Shown piece after piece: positions 17,608 to 27,000 of a DNA stretch of 64,000 nt. The stretch covers positions 4,712,001-4,776,000 of the forward strand of contig NZ_CP065410.1 of assembly GCF_020544405.1 (NCBI RefSeq), written 5' to 3'. Both the position numbers and the translations under genes were made by a program. Numbering within the stretch: position 1 is the stretch's first letter; each line of letters opens with the position of its first letter. The notes beneath the pieces are model-generated. The model was not told the origin of the DNA, did not search any database, and saw only the letters and a program-made list of their open reading frames with translations. This stretch comes from Pseudomonas sp. IAC-BECa141 (GTDB lineage: Bacteria; Pseudomonadota; Gammaproteobacteria; Pseudomonadales; Pseudomonadaceae).

Positions 17608-18561
17608 TCAGCCTTCCTGCTCGAGCGCCACTCCTGCACCGACAAGCCCCGAGTACGGCGCCGTCACCAGCCACACCGGAATGCCCTTGAAGTAATCGCT
17701 CATGCAGCCCTTGTCGGCGAAGCTGCGGGCGAAACCGCTTTCGAGGAAGAAATCGGCGAAACGCGGAATCACGCCACCCACGATGTACACCCCGCCACGG
17801 CCGCCAACGGTCAGCACGTTGTTGCCGGCCACGCGACCAAGCCAGCAGCAGAATTGCTCCAGCACTTCCAGGGCAATCGGGTCGCCCGCAAGGCCTGCCG
17901 CAGTGATGGCTTCCGGCGTGTCGAGTTTCGGTTCATGCCCGTCCACCGCGCAGATCGCACGGTACACCCGCGGCAAGCCGCCGCCGCTCAACGCGGTTTC
18001 CGCGCTGACGTGGCCGATTTCGTTGTAGATGTGCTGCCAGAGCTGGGTTTCGCGCGGGCTGCTCAGCGGCAGATCGACGTGACCGCCCTCTCCCGGCAAC
18101 GCGGCGAACCGCCCTTCACCGAGATCAAGCAACGTGCCGACGCCCAGGCCGGTGCCCGGGCCGATGACCACTGCCGGGCGCAATGGCTCCGGCTCGCCTT
18201 CGCAGACCACGCGGAATTCGCCGGGCTGCAAACGGGTCATGCCCAGCGCCATCGCCGAGAAGTCGTTGACCAGCAACAACTGCTCAACCTGCAAGGTCTG
18301 GCAGAACGCCTTGCGACTCAGGCGCCAGTGGTTGTTGGTGAACTTGAATTCATCACCGCTCACCGGCCCCGCCACCGACAGGCACACCGAACCGATGGCA
18401 CCCGGCGTCAGACCCAGCCCGCTCAGGTAGAGGCTGATCGCCTCTTCCGGGCTGGCATGGTCGGCGGTGGCCAGCACCTGAACCGATTCGAGCTGCTGAT
18501 CTTTCCACAACGCAAACCGCGCGTTGGTGCCTCCGATGTCACCGACCAAAGCCAGTTTCAA
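17608..18561 (-). CDS. glk: Glucokinase
   Basis: A 317-residue ROK-unrelated bacterial glucokinase (Glk/Pfam PF02685) that phosphorylates cytosolic glucose with [16 protein letters not shown] (8-20) is the phosphate loop, [13 protein letters not shown] the adenosine region and [13 protein letters not shown] the sugar-binding loop with His. The only sensible start is TTG at 18561, which overlaps the edd stop (ATTGA) by 4 bases, so glk is translated by coupling with edd and probably at a lower level. edd-glk form one unit under the HexR-regulated edd promoter. Confidence 0.93.
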   Translation of the reverse strand: MKLALVGDIGGTNARFALWKDQQLESVQVLATADHASPEEAISLYLSGLGLTPGAIGSVCLSVAGPVSGDEFKFTNNHWRLSRKAFCQTLQVEQLLLVNDFSAMALGMTRLQPGEFRVVCEGEPEPLRPAVVIGPGTGLGVGTLLDLGEGRFAALPGEGGHVDLPLSSPRETQLWQHIYNEIGHVSAETALSGGGLPRVYRAICAVDGHEPKLDTPEAITAAGLAGDPIALEVLEQFCCWLGRVAGNNVLTVGGRGGVYIVGGVIPRFADFFLESGFARSFADKGCMSDYFKGIPVWLVTAPYSGLVGAGVALEQEG

Positions 18562-20384
18562 TTAAGCGTCTCCAGGGCAGAAGTGAAGGCGCTGGCGCCC
18601 TGCTCCGCCGAGCTGAAGGCCAAACGCATGAAGCCAAACAGTTCGCGACCGCTGCCGATGTTGTTGCCCAACAGGCCTTTGGCGGGTTCGCGCGCTGCGA
18701 ATTCGGCGGCGTCCACCTTGAGTTCCAAAGTGCCTTTGACGCCATCGACGCGGATGATATCGCCCTCTTGCACGCGCGCCAAAGCGCCACCCACATAAGC
18801 TTCCGGACTGACGTGGATCGCCGCCGGGATTTTCCCCGAGGCGCCGGACATGCGTCCGTCGGTCACCAGTGCAACCTTGAAGCCGCGATCCTGCAGCACG
18901 CCGAGGAACGGCGTCATCTTGTGCAGCTCCGGCATGCCGTTGGAACGCGGACCCTGGAAGCGCATCACCGCGACAAAATCCTTCTCCAGCAGACCGGCCT
19001 TGAAGGCGTCGGCCAGATCCTGTTGATCCTGGAACACCATGGCCGGTGCTTCGACGATCTGGTTTTCGAGCGCGACGGCGGACACTTTCATCACGCCACG
19101 ACCGAGGTTCCCTTCCATCACCCGCAAGCCACCCTCTGCCGAGAACGCACGAGCCACCGGACGCAGGATGTTTTCGTCGAGACTTTCGGTCGGGCCTTCG
19201 CGCCACACCAGCTTGCCGTTATCGAGGAACGGCTCTTTGGTGTACTGGCTCAAACCGTGGCCGAGCACGGTGTTGACGTCTTCGTGCAGCAGGCCGGCTT
19301 CAAGCAGTTCGCGGATCAGGAACGACATGCCGCCGGCGGCCTGGAAGTGGTTGATGTCAGCCTTGCCGTTCGGATAGACGTGGCTCAGGGTCGGCACGAC
19401 TTCGGAGAGGTCGGCCATGTCCTGCCAGGTCAGTTGAATGCCCGCCGCCATGGCGATGGCCGGCATGTGCAGGGTGTGGTTGGTCGAACCGCCGGTGGCG
19501 TGCAGCGCGACGATCGAGTTGACCAGCGCCTTCTCGTCGACGATTTCGCCGATCGGCAGGAAGTTGCCGTTCTGCTTGGTCAGACGGGTGACCTGATGCG
19601 CGGCTTCGCGGGTCAGGGCTTCACGCAGCGGCGTGTTCGGGTTGACGAAGGAGGCGCCCGGCAAGTGCAGGCCCATGACTTCCATCAGCAACTGGTTGGT
19701 GTTGGCGGTGCCGTAGAACGTGCAGGTGCCCGGGCTGTGGTAGGACTTCATTTCCGATTCCAGCAGCTCTTCGCGGGTCGCCTTGCCTTCGGCGTACTTC
19801 TGCCGCACGTCGGCTTTTTCCTTGTTGGAAATCCCCGAGACCATCGGCCCGCCCGGAACGAAAATCGTCGGCAGGTGACCGAAACGCAGCGAGCCCATCA
19901 TCAGGCCCGGCACGATCTTGTCGCAGATGCCGAGCATCAGCGCGCCGTCGAACATGTTGTGGGACAGCGCCACCGCCGTCGACATGGCGATCACTTCGCG
20001 GCTCGGCAGGCTCAGTTCCATGCCGGGCTCGCCCTGGGTCACGCCGTCGCACATCGCAGGCGTGCCGCCGGCGAACTGGCCGACCGAGCCGATTTCGCGC
20101 AGGGCGTTCTTGATCTGTTCCGGGAAGACTTCATACGGCTGGTGCGCCGAGAGCATGTCGTTATATGACGAAACAATTGCGATGTTTGCCGAGTTCATCA
20201 TCCGCAGGCTGTGCTTGTCGTCGCTGCCACATCCGGCCACGCCGTGGGCGAAGTTGGCGCATTGCAGCTTGCCGCGCATCGGCCCGTCAGTTGCAGCGCC
20301 GCGAATCAGCGCAAGGTAAGCCTGACGCGTGGCGCGGCTGCGGGCGATAAGCCGTTCGGTGACCTCAAGAACGCGGGGATGCAT
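18558..20384 (-). CDS. edd: 6-phosphogluconate dehydratase
   Basis: A 608-residue IlvD/Edd-family dehydratase containing a 4Fe-4S cluster; it converts 6-phosphogluconate to KDPG, the committed Entner-Doudoroff step. Candidate cluster cysteines are Cys112 ([12 protein letters not shown]), Cys154 ([10 protein letters not shown]) and Cys221 ([12 protein letters not shown]). Full length for the family. The start is the ATG at 20384. It is divergent from gap; two HexR operators lie in the 221 bp between them. glk follows with overlap. Confidence 0.97.
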   Translation of the reverse strand: MHPRVLEVTERLIARSRATRQAYLALIRGAATDGPMRGKLQCANFAHGVAGCGSDDKHSLRMMNSANIAIVSSYNDMLSAHQPYEVFPEQIKNALREIGSVGQFAGGTPAMCDGVTQGEPGMELSLPSREVIAMSTAVALSHNMFDGALMLGICDKIVPGLMMGSLRFGHLPTIFVPGGPMVSGISNKEKADVRQKYAEGKATREELLESEMKSYHSPGTCTFYGTANTNQLLMEVMGLHLPGASFVNPNTPLREALTREAAHQVTRLTKQNGNFLPIGEIVDEKALVNSIVALHATGGSTNHTLHMPAIAMAAGIQLTWQDMADLSEVVPTLSHVYPNGKADINHFQAAGGMSFLIRELLEAGLLHEDVNTVLGHGLSQYTKEPFLDNGKLVWREGPTESLDENILRPVARAFSAEGGLRVMEGNLGRGVMKVSAVALENQIVEAPAMVFQDQQDLADAFKAGLLEKDFVAVMRFQGPRSNGMPELHKMTPFLGVLQDRGFKVALVTDGRMSGASGKIPAAIHVSPEAYVGGALARVQEGDIIRVDGVKGTLELKVDAAEFAAREPAKGLLGNNIGSGRELFGFMRLAFSSAEQGASAFTSALETLN

Positions 20385-20505
20385 GTTTAGAACTCCAGGC
20401 TAACGGATGTGGCGACCTGATTGTCTATGCTGATCAAGGAGCCCGCACGCATGGGATGACGGGCGGTTTTCTTGATCATTCGGACCAGTTGATTCAGGTC
20501 ACTCG

Positions 20506-20520
20506 TTGTAGATAAAACAA
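20506..20520. promoter_or_regulatory. HexR operator, edd side
   Basis: TTGT-AGATAAA-ACAA, a perfect fit to the TTGT-N7/8-ACAA consensus reported for HexR of P. putida. Located 122 bp upstream of the edd start and 86 bp upstream of the gap start. Confidence 0.8.
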
Positions 20521-20567
20521 AATATTGCCACTAAAAAGGCTTGTTTTCTATTTTTATGCGAATAATC

Positions 20568-20582
20568 TTGTAATTCCAACAA
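20568..20582. promoter_or_regulatory. HexR operator, gap side
   Basis: TTGT-AATTCCA-ACAA, a second perfect TTGT-N7-ACAA match 24 bp before the gap ATG. It overlaps the A-rich run AACAACAAAA (20578-20587), which would also serve as an Hfq/Crc-type AAnAAnAA motif in the gap leader. Confidence 0.8.
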
Positions 20583-20605
20583 CAAAACGACGGCGGCGCT
20601 GCTCA

Positions 20606-21607
20606 ATGACTCTTCGAATCGCAATCAATGGTTTTGGCCGCATCGGCCGTAATGTCCTGCGTGCACTGTATACCCAGGGCTATCGTCAGGATTTGCAGAT
20701 CGTCGCCATCAACGATCTGGGCGACAGCGCGATCAATGCGCATCTGCTCAAATACGACACCGTTCATGGCACATTCGACGCCGAAGTTGCTCATGACGAC
20801 GAGAGCCTGACCGTCAACGGCGACCGCATTTCGGTCAGCGCCATCCGCAACCCGGCCGACCTGCCATGGGCCGCGGAAAAGATTGATGTGGTGTTCGAAT
20901 GCACCGGTCTGTTCACCGACCGGGCCAAAGCCGCCGCGCATATTACCGCCGGTGCACGCAAAGTGATTATCTCGGCCCCGGCCAAAGGCGCCGATGCCAC
21001 CGTCGTTTATGGTGTGAACCACGACATTCTGCGCCAGTCGCACCAGATCATTTCCAACGCGTCTTGCACCACTAACTGCCTGGCGCCGGTGGCCCAGGTG
21101 CTGCACCGCGAACTGGGCATCGAGAGCGGTCTGATGACCACGATTCACGCCTACACCAACGACCAGAACCTGACCGACGTCTATCACACCGACCCGTACC
21201 GCGCGCGCTCCGCCACCCAGAACATGATCCCGAGCAAGACCGGCGCTGCCGAAGCTGTGGGCCTGGTGCTGCCGGAACTGGCGGGCAAACTGACCGGCAT
21301 GGCCGTGCGCGTACCGGTGATCAATGTGTCGCTGGTTGACCTGACCGTGCAGTTGAAGCGCGAAGCCTCGGCCGATGAAGTCAATGCACTGATGAAAGCC
21401 GCGAGCCAGCATTCGAAGATCCTCGGCTACAACACCCTGCCGCTGGTCTCGAGCGATTTCAATCACAACCCGCTGTCGTCGATCTTCGACGCCAACCACA
21501 CCAAATCCAGCGGCAAGCTGCTGAAAGTGCTGGCCTGGTACGACAACGAGTGGGGCTTCTCCAACCGCATGCTCGATAACTGCCTGGCGCTGTGCAACGC
21601 GGAATAA
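20606..21607 (+). CDS. gap: Glyceraldehyde-3-phosphate dehydrogenase, type I (HexR-regulated Gap-1)
   Basis: A 333-residue phosphorylating [18 protein letters not shown] is the NAD loop and Cys154 in [13 protein letters not shown] the catalytic cysteine, with the paired His in [11 protein letters not shown]. It oxidises the triose phosphate made by Eda. The ATG at 20606 gives the canonical [11 protein letters not shown]; the frame is open upstream to a TTG but that part overlaps the HexR operator. Divergent from edd. Downstream, a REPIN-like hairpin followed by six T probably ends transcription. Confidence 0.96.
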   Translation: MTLRIAINGFGRIGRNVLRALYTQGYRQDLQIVAINDLGDSAINAHLLKYDTVHGTFDAEVAHDDESLTVNGDRISVSAIRNPADLPWAAEKIDVVFECTGLFTDRAKAAAHITAGARKVIISAPAKGADATVVYGVNHDILRQSHQIISNASCTTNCLAPVAQVLHRELGIESGLMTTIHAYTNDQNLTDVYHTDPYRARSATQNMIPSKTGAAEAVGLVLPELAGKLTGMAVRVPVINVSLVDLTVQLKREASADEVNALMKAASQHSKILGYNTLPLVSSDFNHNPLSSIFDANHTKSSGKLLKVLAWYDNEWGFSNRMLDNCLALCNAE

Positions 21608-21620
21608 ACAGCTATCCACC

Positions 21621-21716
21621 AGTGGGATCGAGCTTGTTCGCGAAAGCGGCAGGTCAGTCGACATTTAATTGCCTGACACGACGCCTTCGCGAGCAAATCC
21701 CCTCCCACAGTTTTTT
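21621..21716. repeat. REPIN-like palindrome with T tract after gap
   Basis: AGTGGGATCGAGCTTGTTCGCGAA at the left (split here as AGTGGGATCGAGC, TTGTTCGCGAA) is mirrored by TTCGCGAGCAAATCCCCTCC-CAC on the right, with imperfect arms. It is a degenerate member of the GTGGGAGCGAGC REP family, and TTTTTT follows directly, so it can act as the gap terminator. Confidence 0.7.
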
Positions 21717-21753
21717 GATCTCAATCTGAAATCAACACTTGACCACTCCGGCG

Positions 21754-21772
21754 GATGATAAGCATTATCATT
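21754..21772. promoter_or_regulatory. Fur box upstream of the ECF sigma gene
   Basis: ATGATAA-GCA-TTATCAT is a perfect 7-bp dyad (21755-21771) matching the GATAATGATAATCATTATC Fur consensus well. It lies 26 bp before the GTG start of the sigma gene, where it would block transcription under iron-replete conditions. Confidence 0.85.
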
Positions 21773-21797
21773 CGCTCGAAACGGATCAGGTCCTCCC

Positions 21798-22316
21798 GTG
21801 AGTCATTCGCAGTTCAATCACGTTTTCCTCGCCCAGCGCACCTCACTGCTGCGAACGCTGGAACGCATGGTCAACAACCACAGCACCGCCGAAGACCTGT
21901 TGCAGGAAACCTACCTGCGCGTCACCCGGGCGCTGAGCGAGCGGGACATCGATCACCTTGAACCCTTTGTTTTCCAGACCGCGCGCAATCTGGCGCTGGA
22001 CCATTTGCGTGCGCGCAAGATTCAATCGCGAACCATGGTCGACGACGTGCCGCAGGACGTGGTGCACAGCGTCGCCGCCCCCGCCAGCAGCGCCGAAGAC
22101 GCCGCCCACGCCGAACAATTGCTGGAGCGCCTGAACGTGAGCCTCGGTGAACTCAGCCCCCGCCAGCAGCAAATCTTCATCCTCAGCCGCCTGCATGGGC
22201 GCAGCTATCAGGAAATCGCCGAAGAACTGAGCGTTTCCCTCAGCACGGTGCAGAAAGAACTCAAACTGATCATGACCATCTGCATCGGTGTCGCCGAACG
22301 CTTGAACGGCGACTGA
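21798..22316 (+). CDS. FecI-type ECF sigma factor for heme uptake (HasI/HxuI-like)
   Basis: A 172-residue iron-starvation ECF sigma factor. Region 2 is seen in TAEDLLQETYLRVTRAL and FQTARNLALDHLRARK, region 4 in LSPRQQQIFILSRLHG and SYQEIAEELSVSLSTVQKEL. The start is GTG at 21798. Placed directly before a FecR-type regulator, a TonB heme receptor and heme oxygenase, it should direct RNA polymerase to the receptor promoter when heme is sensed. A Fur box covers its promoter. Resembles HasI and HxuI; I cannot say which is the orthologue. Confidence 0.9.
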   Translation: MSHSQFNHVFLAQRTSLLRTLERMVNNHSTAEDLLQETYLRVTRALSERDIDHLEPFVFQTARNLALDHLRARKIQSRTMVDDVPQDVVHSVAAPASSAEDAAHAEQLLERLNVSLGELSPRQQQIFILSRLHGRSYQEIAEELSVSLSTVQKELKLIMTICIGVAERLNGD

Positions 22317-22438
22317 TCGGCAGCCTTGTCGGTATTGGACAGGATCGACTGCACTGATCATCGGGCTTTGTTACCCTTGCCCGACTTTTACGCTTCACCA
22401 AAAAAACAGCCGTGCACAGACACTGCCGAGGAAACACC

Positions 22439-23404
22439 GTGACGGACATCCACCGCTCCCCTTCGCCTGCATCGGCGCAGGACGCCGCAAGTGCAATGGA
22501 CCAGGCGCTGGACTGGCTCATCGTGCTCGGCAGTCCGGACGAGGAGCAGACCCGGCAATTCCATGCCTGGCTGGCGGCCGATCCGTTGAATGGCGAGGCG
22601 TTCGCCAAGGCCCAGGCGATCTGGGACGGTCCGCAGATCGCCCAGTGCGCGAAGGACCTCGCAGCCAAACCGAAGAAAGTCCCCGTCCTCACTCGTTTGC
22701 GTCCGCACTGGAAACCGCTGGCCACCGCCGCCGTGCTGCTGCTCGGCCTGTTCAATTTCAGCAACCTGCCGATGCGTTTGCAGGCCGATCACCTGACCGT
22801 GGTCGGCGAACGTCAGCGCTTGCAGCTTGAGGACGGTTCGAAAGTCCTGCTCAACACCAATTCCGCGTTCTCCAGCACGATCAACGATCAGCAGCGAGTC
22901 GCGCGGCTGTATCAGGGCGAAGCGTTTTTCGAGATCCCGGCCAGCCGCAGCCAGCCGCTGGAAATCGATGCCGGCCCGGTGAAAGCCAGCGTGCGCGACA
23001 CCGCATTCGCCGTGCGTTATCTGGACGGCGTGGCGCAGGTGCGCGTGCAGCGCGGCGATGTCGATCTGCGGGCTACCCGTGACGATGCCCGTGTGCGGCT
23101 GTCCGCCGGGGAAAGCATCCGCATCGGCCCGAACGGTTTCGACCGCCCGGCCAAGGTCGACGCCGCCACCGATCTGGCCTGGGTACAGGGTCGGCTGATC
23201 TTCGAGAACTGCCCGCTGAGCCAAGTGCTGGCGGAACTGCGCCGCTACTATCCGGGCTTCATCATCAACACCAGCGAACGGTTGGCCGACGTCGCCGTCA
23301 CCGGCAATTACCGCCTCGACCAGCCGCTGGACGCAGTGCGTTCGCTCGCTCACATCACCTCGGCCAAGCTTCAGGAATTCCCGGCGCTGGTGATTTTGAA
23401 CTAA
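22439..23404 (+). CDS. FecR-type transmembrane anti-sigma regulator
   Basis: A 321-residue single-pass inner-membrane protein. The cytoplasmic N-terminus has the DUF4880 sigma-binding motif ALDWLIVLGSPDEEQ; a membrane helix (LATAAVLLLGLFNF) follows near residue 85; the periplasmic FecR domain contains LEDGSKVLLNTNSAF and LSAGESIRIG; and the C-terminal secretin/TonB short-N-like region is LSQVLAELRRYYPGF. The GTG at 22439 has GAGGAAA 5 bases upstream. It would relay the receptor signal to the sigma factor encoded 122 bp upstream. Confidence 0.9.
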   Translation: MTDIHRSPSPASAQDAASAMDQALDWLIVLGSPDEEQTRQFHAWLAADPLNGEAFAKAQAIWDGPQIAQCAKDLAAKPKKVPVLTRLRPHWKPLATAAVLLLGLFNFSNLPMRLQADHLTVVGERQRLQLEDGSKVLLNTNSAFSSTINDQQRVARLYQGEAFFEIPASRSQPLEIDAGPVKASVRDTAFAVRYLDGVAQVRVQRGDVDLRATRDDARVRLSAGESIRIGPNGFDRPAKVDAATDLAWVQGRLIFENCPLSQVLAELRRYYPGFIINTSERLADVAVTGNYRLDQPLDAVRSLAHITSAKLQEFPALVILN

Positions 23405-23451
23405 ATGAGAATTATTTTTACTCGATAGCCGAAGCTCGTTCGTCTCGTTAT
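23403..23451 (+). promoter_or_regulatory. ECF-type promoter and Fur-like site before the heme receptor gene
   Basis: TTTTTACT (23415-23422), an 18-bp spacer, then CGTCTCGTTAT (23441-23451). The same elements with the same spacing occur before the heme oxygenase gene. The AAATGAGAATTATTTTTA stretch at its left resembles a Fur box and overlaps the upstream block. Confidence 0.65.
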
Positions 23452-23526
23452 AGCCAATGCAATTGATTCGCATCTCGCGAGTTCAATCAGCACCTATAAA
23501 GATTCGTGCGACACGGAGCGCTATCG

Positions 23527-26112
23527 ATGTCCTCACGCCTTACCCGCCAGACTTCTTCCCCTTCCCGCGTGCTGTCGCTGCTGACCGCCGCCCTCCTGAT
23601 GGCCGGCACCGCGCCGCTGATGGCCGCCACTGAACAGCCGACGCGCAACATGGGCGATTACTCGTTCGCCATTGCCCAGCAGCCGTTGGTGTCGGCGCTC
23701 AATGCGTTCACCGCCGTCACCGGCTGGCAGGTCGGTTTGCCGGCGGAACTGGGTCAGGACGTCTCATCGCCGGGCGTGCGCGGTTCGCTGCCACCGGAAA
23801 AAGCCCTGGAGCGCCTGTTGGTGGGGACCAATCTGAGCTTCCGCAAACTGAGCAACAACAACGTCGTGCTGGAAAAACGCGTCAGCAGCGGCGCACTCAA
23901 CCTCGATCAGGTGACCATCAGCGCCACCCGTCAGGAACAGTCGATCAACAGCGTGCCGGCCACCGTCACCGTGCAGACCCGTCAGGATCTGGACCGCAAC
24001 AACGTCAACACCATCAAGGATCTGGTGCGCTACGAGCCGGGCGTGTCCGTGGGCGGCGCCGGCCAGCGTGGAGGGATCAGCGGTTACAACATTCGCGGGA
24101 TCGACGGCGACCGCATCCTGACTCAGGTCGACGGTGTCGAAGTGCCGGACGGTTTCTTCAACGGCCCCTACGCCAAGACCCAACGCAACTACGTCGACCC
24201 GGAAATCATCAAACGTGTCGAAATCCTCCGTGGCCCGGCCTCGGTGCTGTACGGCAGCAACGCCATCGGCGGCGCCGTCAGCTACTACACCCTCGACCCG
24301 GACGACATCATCAAGCCCGGCAAAGACGTCGGTGCCCGCCTGAAAACCGGCTACAGCTCCGCCGATGAGAGCTGGCTGAAATCCGCCACCGTCGCCGGTC
24401 GCGCCGACCAGTTCGACGGTTTGCTGCACTACAGCCAGCGCGACGGTCACGAAACCGATTCCTACGGCAGCAACAACGCCACCGGTCTTGAGCGCACCGC
24501 CGCCAACCCGGAAGACGTGAAAGCCACCAACGTGCTGGCCAAGATCGGCTGGAACTACAACGAAGGTTCGCGCCTGGGCCTGACCTACGAAAAGTACAAG
24601 GATGATCGCGACACCGATCAGAAAAGCGCCTACGGCGGCCCGTACTTCAACGGTGCCCCGACGATCCCGAACAGCGTGCTGCCCGGCGGCATGTACCAGT
24701 GGCGTACCGGCAACGACACCATCACCCGCGAGCGTTTCGGTCTGGAGCACAGCTTCGAGCTCGACAGCCTGCTGGCGGACAACGTGAAGTGGAGCCTCAA
24801 CCACCAGACCGCCAAGACCGACCAGAGCACCGACGAGTTCTACTACCCCATCACCCGTAAAGTGCTGCGTACCCGCGACACGATCTACGAGGAGAAACAG
24901 TGGGTCTTCGACGCGCAACTGGACAAGGCTTTCAGCATCGGCGCCACCGATCACGTGCTGACTTACGGCACCACCCTCAAGCAGCAGAAAGTCACCGGCT
25001 CGCGCAGCGGCGACGGCAAGTGCCTGGCGGTCGGTCGCGGCTGCACCGCCATCGGTGCCACCAGCGCAGCCGACGTGCTGAAAAAATCCAGCGACTTCCC
25101 GGACCCGACCATCAACACCTACAGCCTGTTCGCCCAGGATCAGATCAGCTGGAACAACTGGACCTTCCTGCCGGGCCTGCGCTACGACTACACCCGGCTC
25201 AAGCCGCACATCACCCAGGAGTTCCTCAACACCGTGGCCGCCGACGGCAACGGCACGGTCAGCGACGAGAACAAGACCTGGCATAAAGTCTCGCCGAAAT
25301 TCGGCCTGACCTACGCCCTGACCGAAAACTACACCTGGTACGGTCAGTACGCCGAAGGCTTCCGCACCCCGACCGCAAAAGCGCTGTACGGCCGCTTCGA
25401 AAACAGCACCACCGGCTACAACGTGGCGCCGAACCCGGACCTGGAACCGGAAAAGAGCAAAAGCTATGAAACCGGCCTGCGCGGCAACTTCGAGCAAGGC
25501 TCGTTCGACGTGGCGGTGTTCTATAACAAGTACCGCGATTTCATCAACGAAGACGCCGTCACTCCGGGCTACGACGAGCTGACCTTCCAGTCGAGCAACA
25601 TCAAGCACGCCACCATCAAGGGCGCCGAAGTCAAAGGGCGTCTGAATCTCGACGCGTTCGGCGCGCCGCAAGGCCTGTACACCCAGGGCTCGATTGCCTA
25701 TGCCTACGGTCGCAACAACGACACCGGCGAACCGCTCAACAGCGTCAACCCGCTGACCGGCGTGTTCGGTCTGGGTTACGACCAGGACAACTACGGCGGC
25801 CTGCTGAGCTGGACCGTGGTCAAGAAGAAGGATCGCGTCGACGACAGCAACTTCAAGTCGCCGGACGGTGTGAGCAGCCAGTTCAAGTCGCCGGGCTTCG
25901 GCATTCTCGATCTGACCGGGTTCTACAAAGTCACTGACGACGTCACCGTCAGCGGCGGCATTTACAACCTGACCGACAAGAAATACTGGCTATGGGACGA
26001 CGTGCGCGGTTACGACAGTGTCGGCGAAGCCTCGGTGACACAACCGGCCAACCTCGATCGCCTGACCCAGCCGGGTCGCAACTTCGCGATCAATCTGGTC
26101 TGGGATATCTGA
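23527..26112 (+). CDS. TonB-dependent heme/hemoprotein receptor with signalling domain
   Basis: An 861-residue outer-membrane receptor. After the signal peptide (ending near PLMAA) comes a secretin/TonB short N domain (about 45-110; FAIAQQPLVSALNAF), which signals to the FecR partner; then the plug with NSVPATVTVQTRQDL and YNIRGIDGDRI, and the 22-strand barrel ending NFAINLVWDI. It belongs to the hemoglobin/transferrin/lactoferrin receptor family. The FRTP (612-615) and NPDL (636-639) boxes of heme receptors are present, but I see no His between them. The ATG at 23527 has CGGAG upstream. Imports heme for the downstream heme oxygenase. Confidence 0.9.
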   Translation: MSSRLTRQTSSPSRVLSLLTAALLMAGTAPLMAATEQPTRNMGDYSFAIAQQPLVSALNAFTAVTGWQVGLPAELGQDVSSPGVRGSLPPEKALERLLVGTNLSFRKLSNNNVVLEKRVSSGALNLDQVTISATRQEQSINSVPATVTVQTRQDLDRNNVNTIKDLVRYEPGVSVGGAGQRGGISGYNIRGIDGDRILTQVDGVEVPDGFFNGPYAKTQRNYVDPEIIKRVEILRGPASVLYGSNAIGGAVSYYTLDPDDIIKPGKDVGARLKTGYSSADESWLKSATVAGRADQFDGLLHYSQRDGHETDSYGSNNATGLERTAANPEDVKATNVLAKIGWNYNEGSRLGLTYEKYKDDRDTDQKSAYGGPYFNGAPTIPNSVLPGGMYQWRTGNDTITRERFGLEHSFELDSLLADNVKWSLNHQTAKTDQSTDEFYYPITRKVLRTRDTIYEEKQWVFDAQLDKAFSIGATDHVLTYGTTLKQQKVTGSRSGDGKCLAVGRGCTAIGATSAADVLKKSSDFPDPTINTYSLFAQDQISWNNWTFLPGLRYDYTRLKPHITQEFLNTVAADGNGTVSDENKTWHKVSPKFGLTYALTENYTWYGQYAEGFRTPTAKALYGRFENSTTGYNVAPNPDLEPEKSKSYETGLRGNFEQGSFDVAVFYNKYRDFINEDAVTPGYDELTFQSSNIKHATIKGAEVKGRLNLDAFGAPQGLYTQGSIAYAYGRNNDTGEPLNSVNPLTGVFGLGYDQDNYGGLLSWTVVKKKDRVDDSNFKSPDGVSSQFKSPGFGILDLTGFYKVTDDVTVSGGIYNLTDKKYWLWDDVRGYDSVGEASVTQPANLDRLTQPGRNFAINLVWDI

Positions 26113-26121
26113 TCCGGATGA

Positions 26122-26162
26122 CCTCACGGCACGCGTGCATTGCCGCGCCGTGAGGTTTTTTT
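26122..26162 (+). terminator. Rho-independent terminator after the heme receptor gene
   Basis: CCTCACGGC (26122-26130) and GCCGTGAGG (26147-26155) arms followed by seven T. It separates the receptor from heme oxygenase, which therefore needs its own promoter. Confidence 0.9.
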
Positions 26163-26194
26163 ACTGTCCGGCGCTTGCCCGTACGTCTCGTTAT
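26158..26194 (+). promoter_or_regulatory. ECF-type promoter before heme oxygenase
   Basis: TTTTTACT (26158-26165), 18 bp, CGTCTCGTTAT (26184-26194): the same signature as at 23415-23451. The T tract of the preceding terminator forms part of the upstream block. It ends 29 bp before the hemO ATG. Confidence 0.65.
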
Positions 26195-26223
26195 CAAGCG
26201 CCTCTTCTTTTCAAGGACATCTC

Positions 26224-26820
26224 ATGAGCACCCAGGAAAAAGCCCTGCGTTCGCAACGCTTGAACCAGATCACCCACGAGCCGCACAGCAAGCTCGATGC
26301 ACTGGTCAAGGCCCACGCGCCGTTCGAGAACCGCGCCAACTTCGCCCGCTTCGTGGTCGCGCAGTACCTGTTCCAGTCGGAACTGGTGTCGCTTTACAAC
26401 GATGCCGAACTGATCGCCATCGTCCCTGACCTGCCGGCCCGCTGCCGCGCCGAAGCGGCCAGGGCAGACCTCGCGGACCTCGACACCGAAGTGCCTGTAC
26501 CCGTCGCCGGTGCGCTGAAAAACCCGAGCAAGGCCCGCGCCCTGGGTTGGATCTTCGTGTCTGAAGGCTCCAAGCTCGGCGCTGCGTTTCTGATCAAGCG
26601 CGCCGTTGCCCTGGACCTGAGTGAAACCTTCGGCGCCCGTCACCTGGGCGAGCCTGAAGGTGGTCGCGCCGAAGGCTGGAAGCGCTTCGTGCGCACCCTC
26701 GATTCGCTGCAACTCAGCGCTGAAGAAGAAGCTGAAATGGAGCAGGGCGCGATCGATGCGTTCAACCGCTTCACCGTGCTGCTGGAGCAGGCTTACGCCA
26801 CAGAAGCCGAACCGGCCTAA
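26224..26820 (+). CDS. hemO: Heme oxygenase HemO/PigA
   Basis: A 198-residue bacterial heme oxygenase that opens heme to biliverdin, CO and Fe2+ in the cytosol. His21 in ITHEPHSKLDAL is the proximal ligand and SEGSKLGAAFLIKRA the distal-helix glycine region. It aligns along its length with P. aeruginosa PigA/HemO, including Asn14 and the Lys of LIKRA at positions that steer beta/delta cleavage in that enzyme. The ATG at 26224 has AAGGA 7 bases upstream; the longer frame is leader. It is the intracellular end of the heme uptake unit. Confidence 0.93.
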   Translation: MSTQEKALRSQRLNQITHEPHSKLDALVKAHAPFENRANFARFVVAQYLFQSELVSLYNDAELIAIVPDLPARCRAEAARADLADLDTEVPVPVAGALKNPSKARALGWIFVSEGSKLGAAFLIKRAVALDLSETFGARHLGEPEGGRAEGWKRFVRTLDSLQLSAEEEAEMEQGAIDAFNRFTVLLEQAYATEAEPA

Positions 26821-26839
26821 AGCGACACCGACCGCCCAT

Positions 26840-26943
26840 TGTGGGAGCGAGCTTGCTCGCGAAGAGGCCGTCAGATTCAACATCATCGTTGACTGACGTA
26901 CCGCTTTCGTAGGAGCGCCGCCCGGAGCAAGCTCGCTCCCACA
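26840..26943. repeat. REPIN (paired REP palindrome)
   Basis: TGTGGGAGCGAGCTTGCTCG at the left and GCAAGCTCGCTCCCACA at the right form long complementary ends around about 65 bp. It lies between hemO and the DUF454 gene and could fold into one long hairpin. Confidence 0.85.
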
Positions 26944-27000
26944 GGGAACTGCACAAGTCTGTAAGATTGCCATTTCGCCTCACGCATTCCCCCCGAGCCC

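Noticed and set aside
23764..25671. 635-codon minus-strand open frame opposite the heme receptor
   Set aside because: Antisense shadow of a well-supported receptor; composition dominated by Val/Gly/Ala with no domain.
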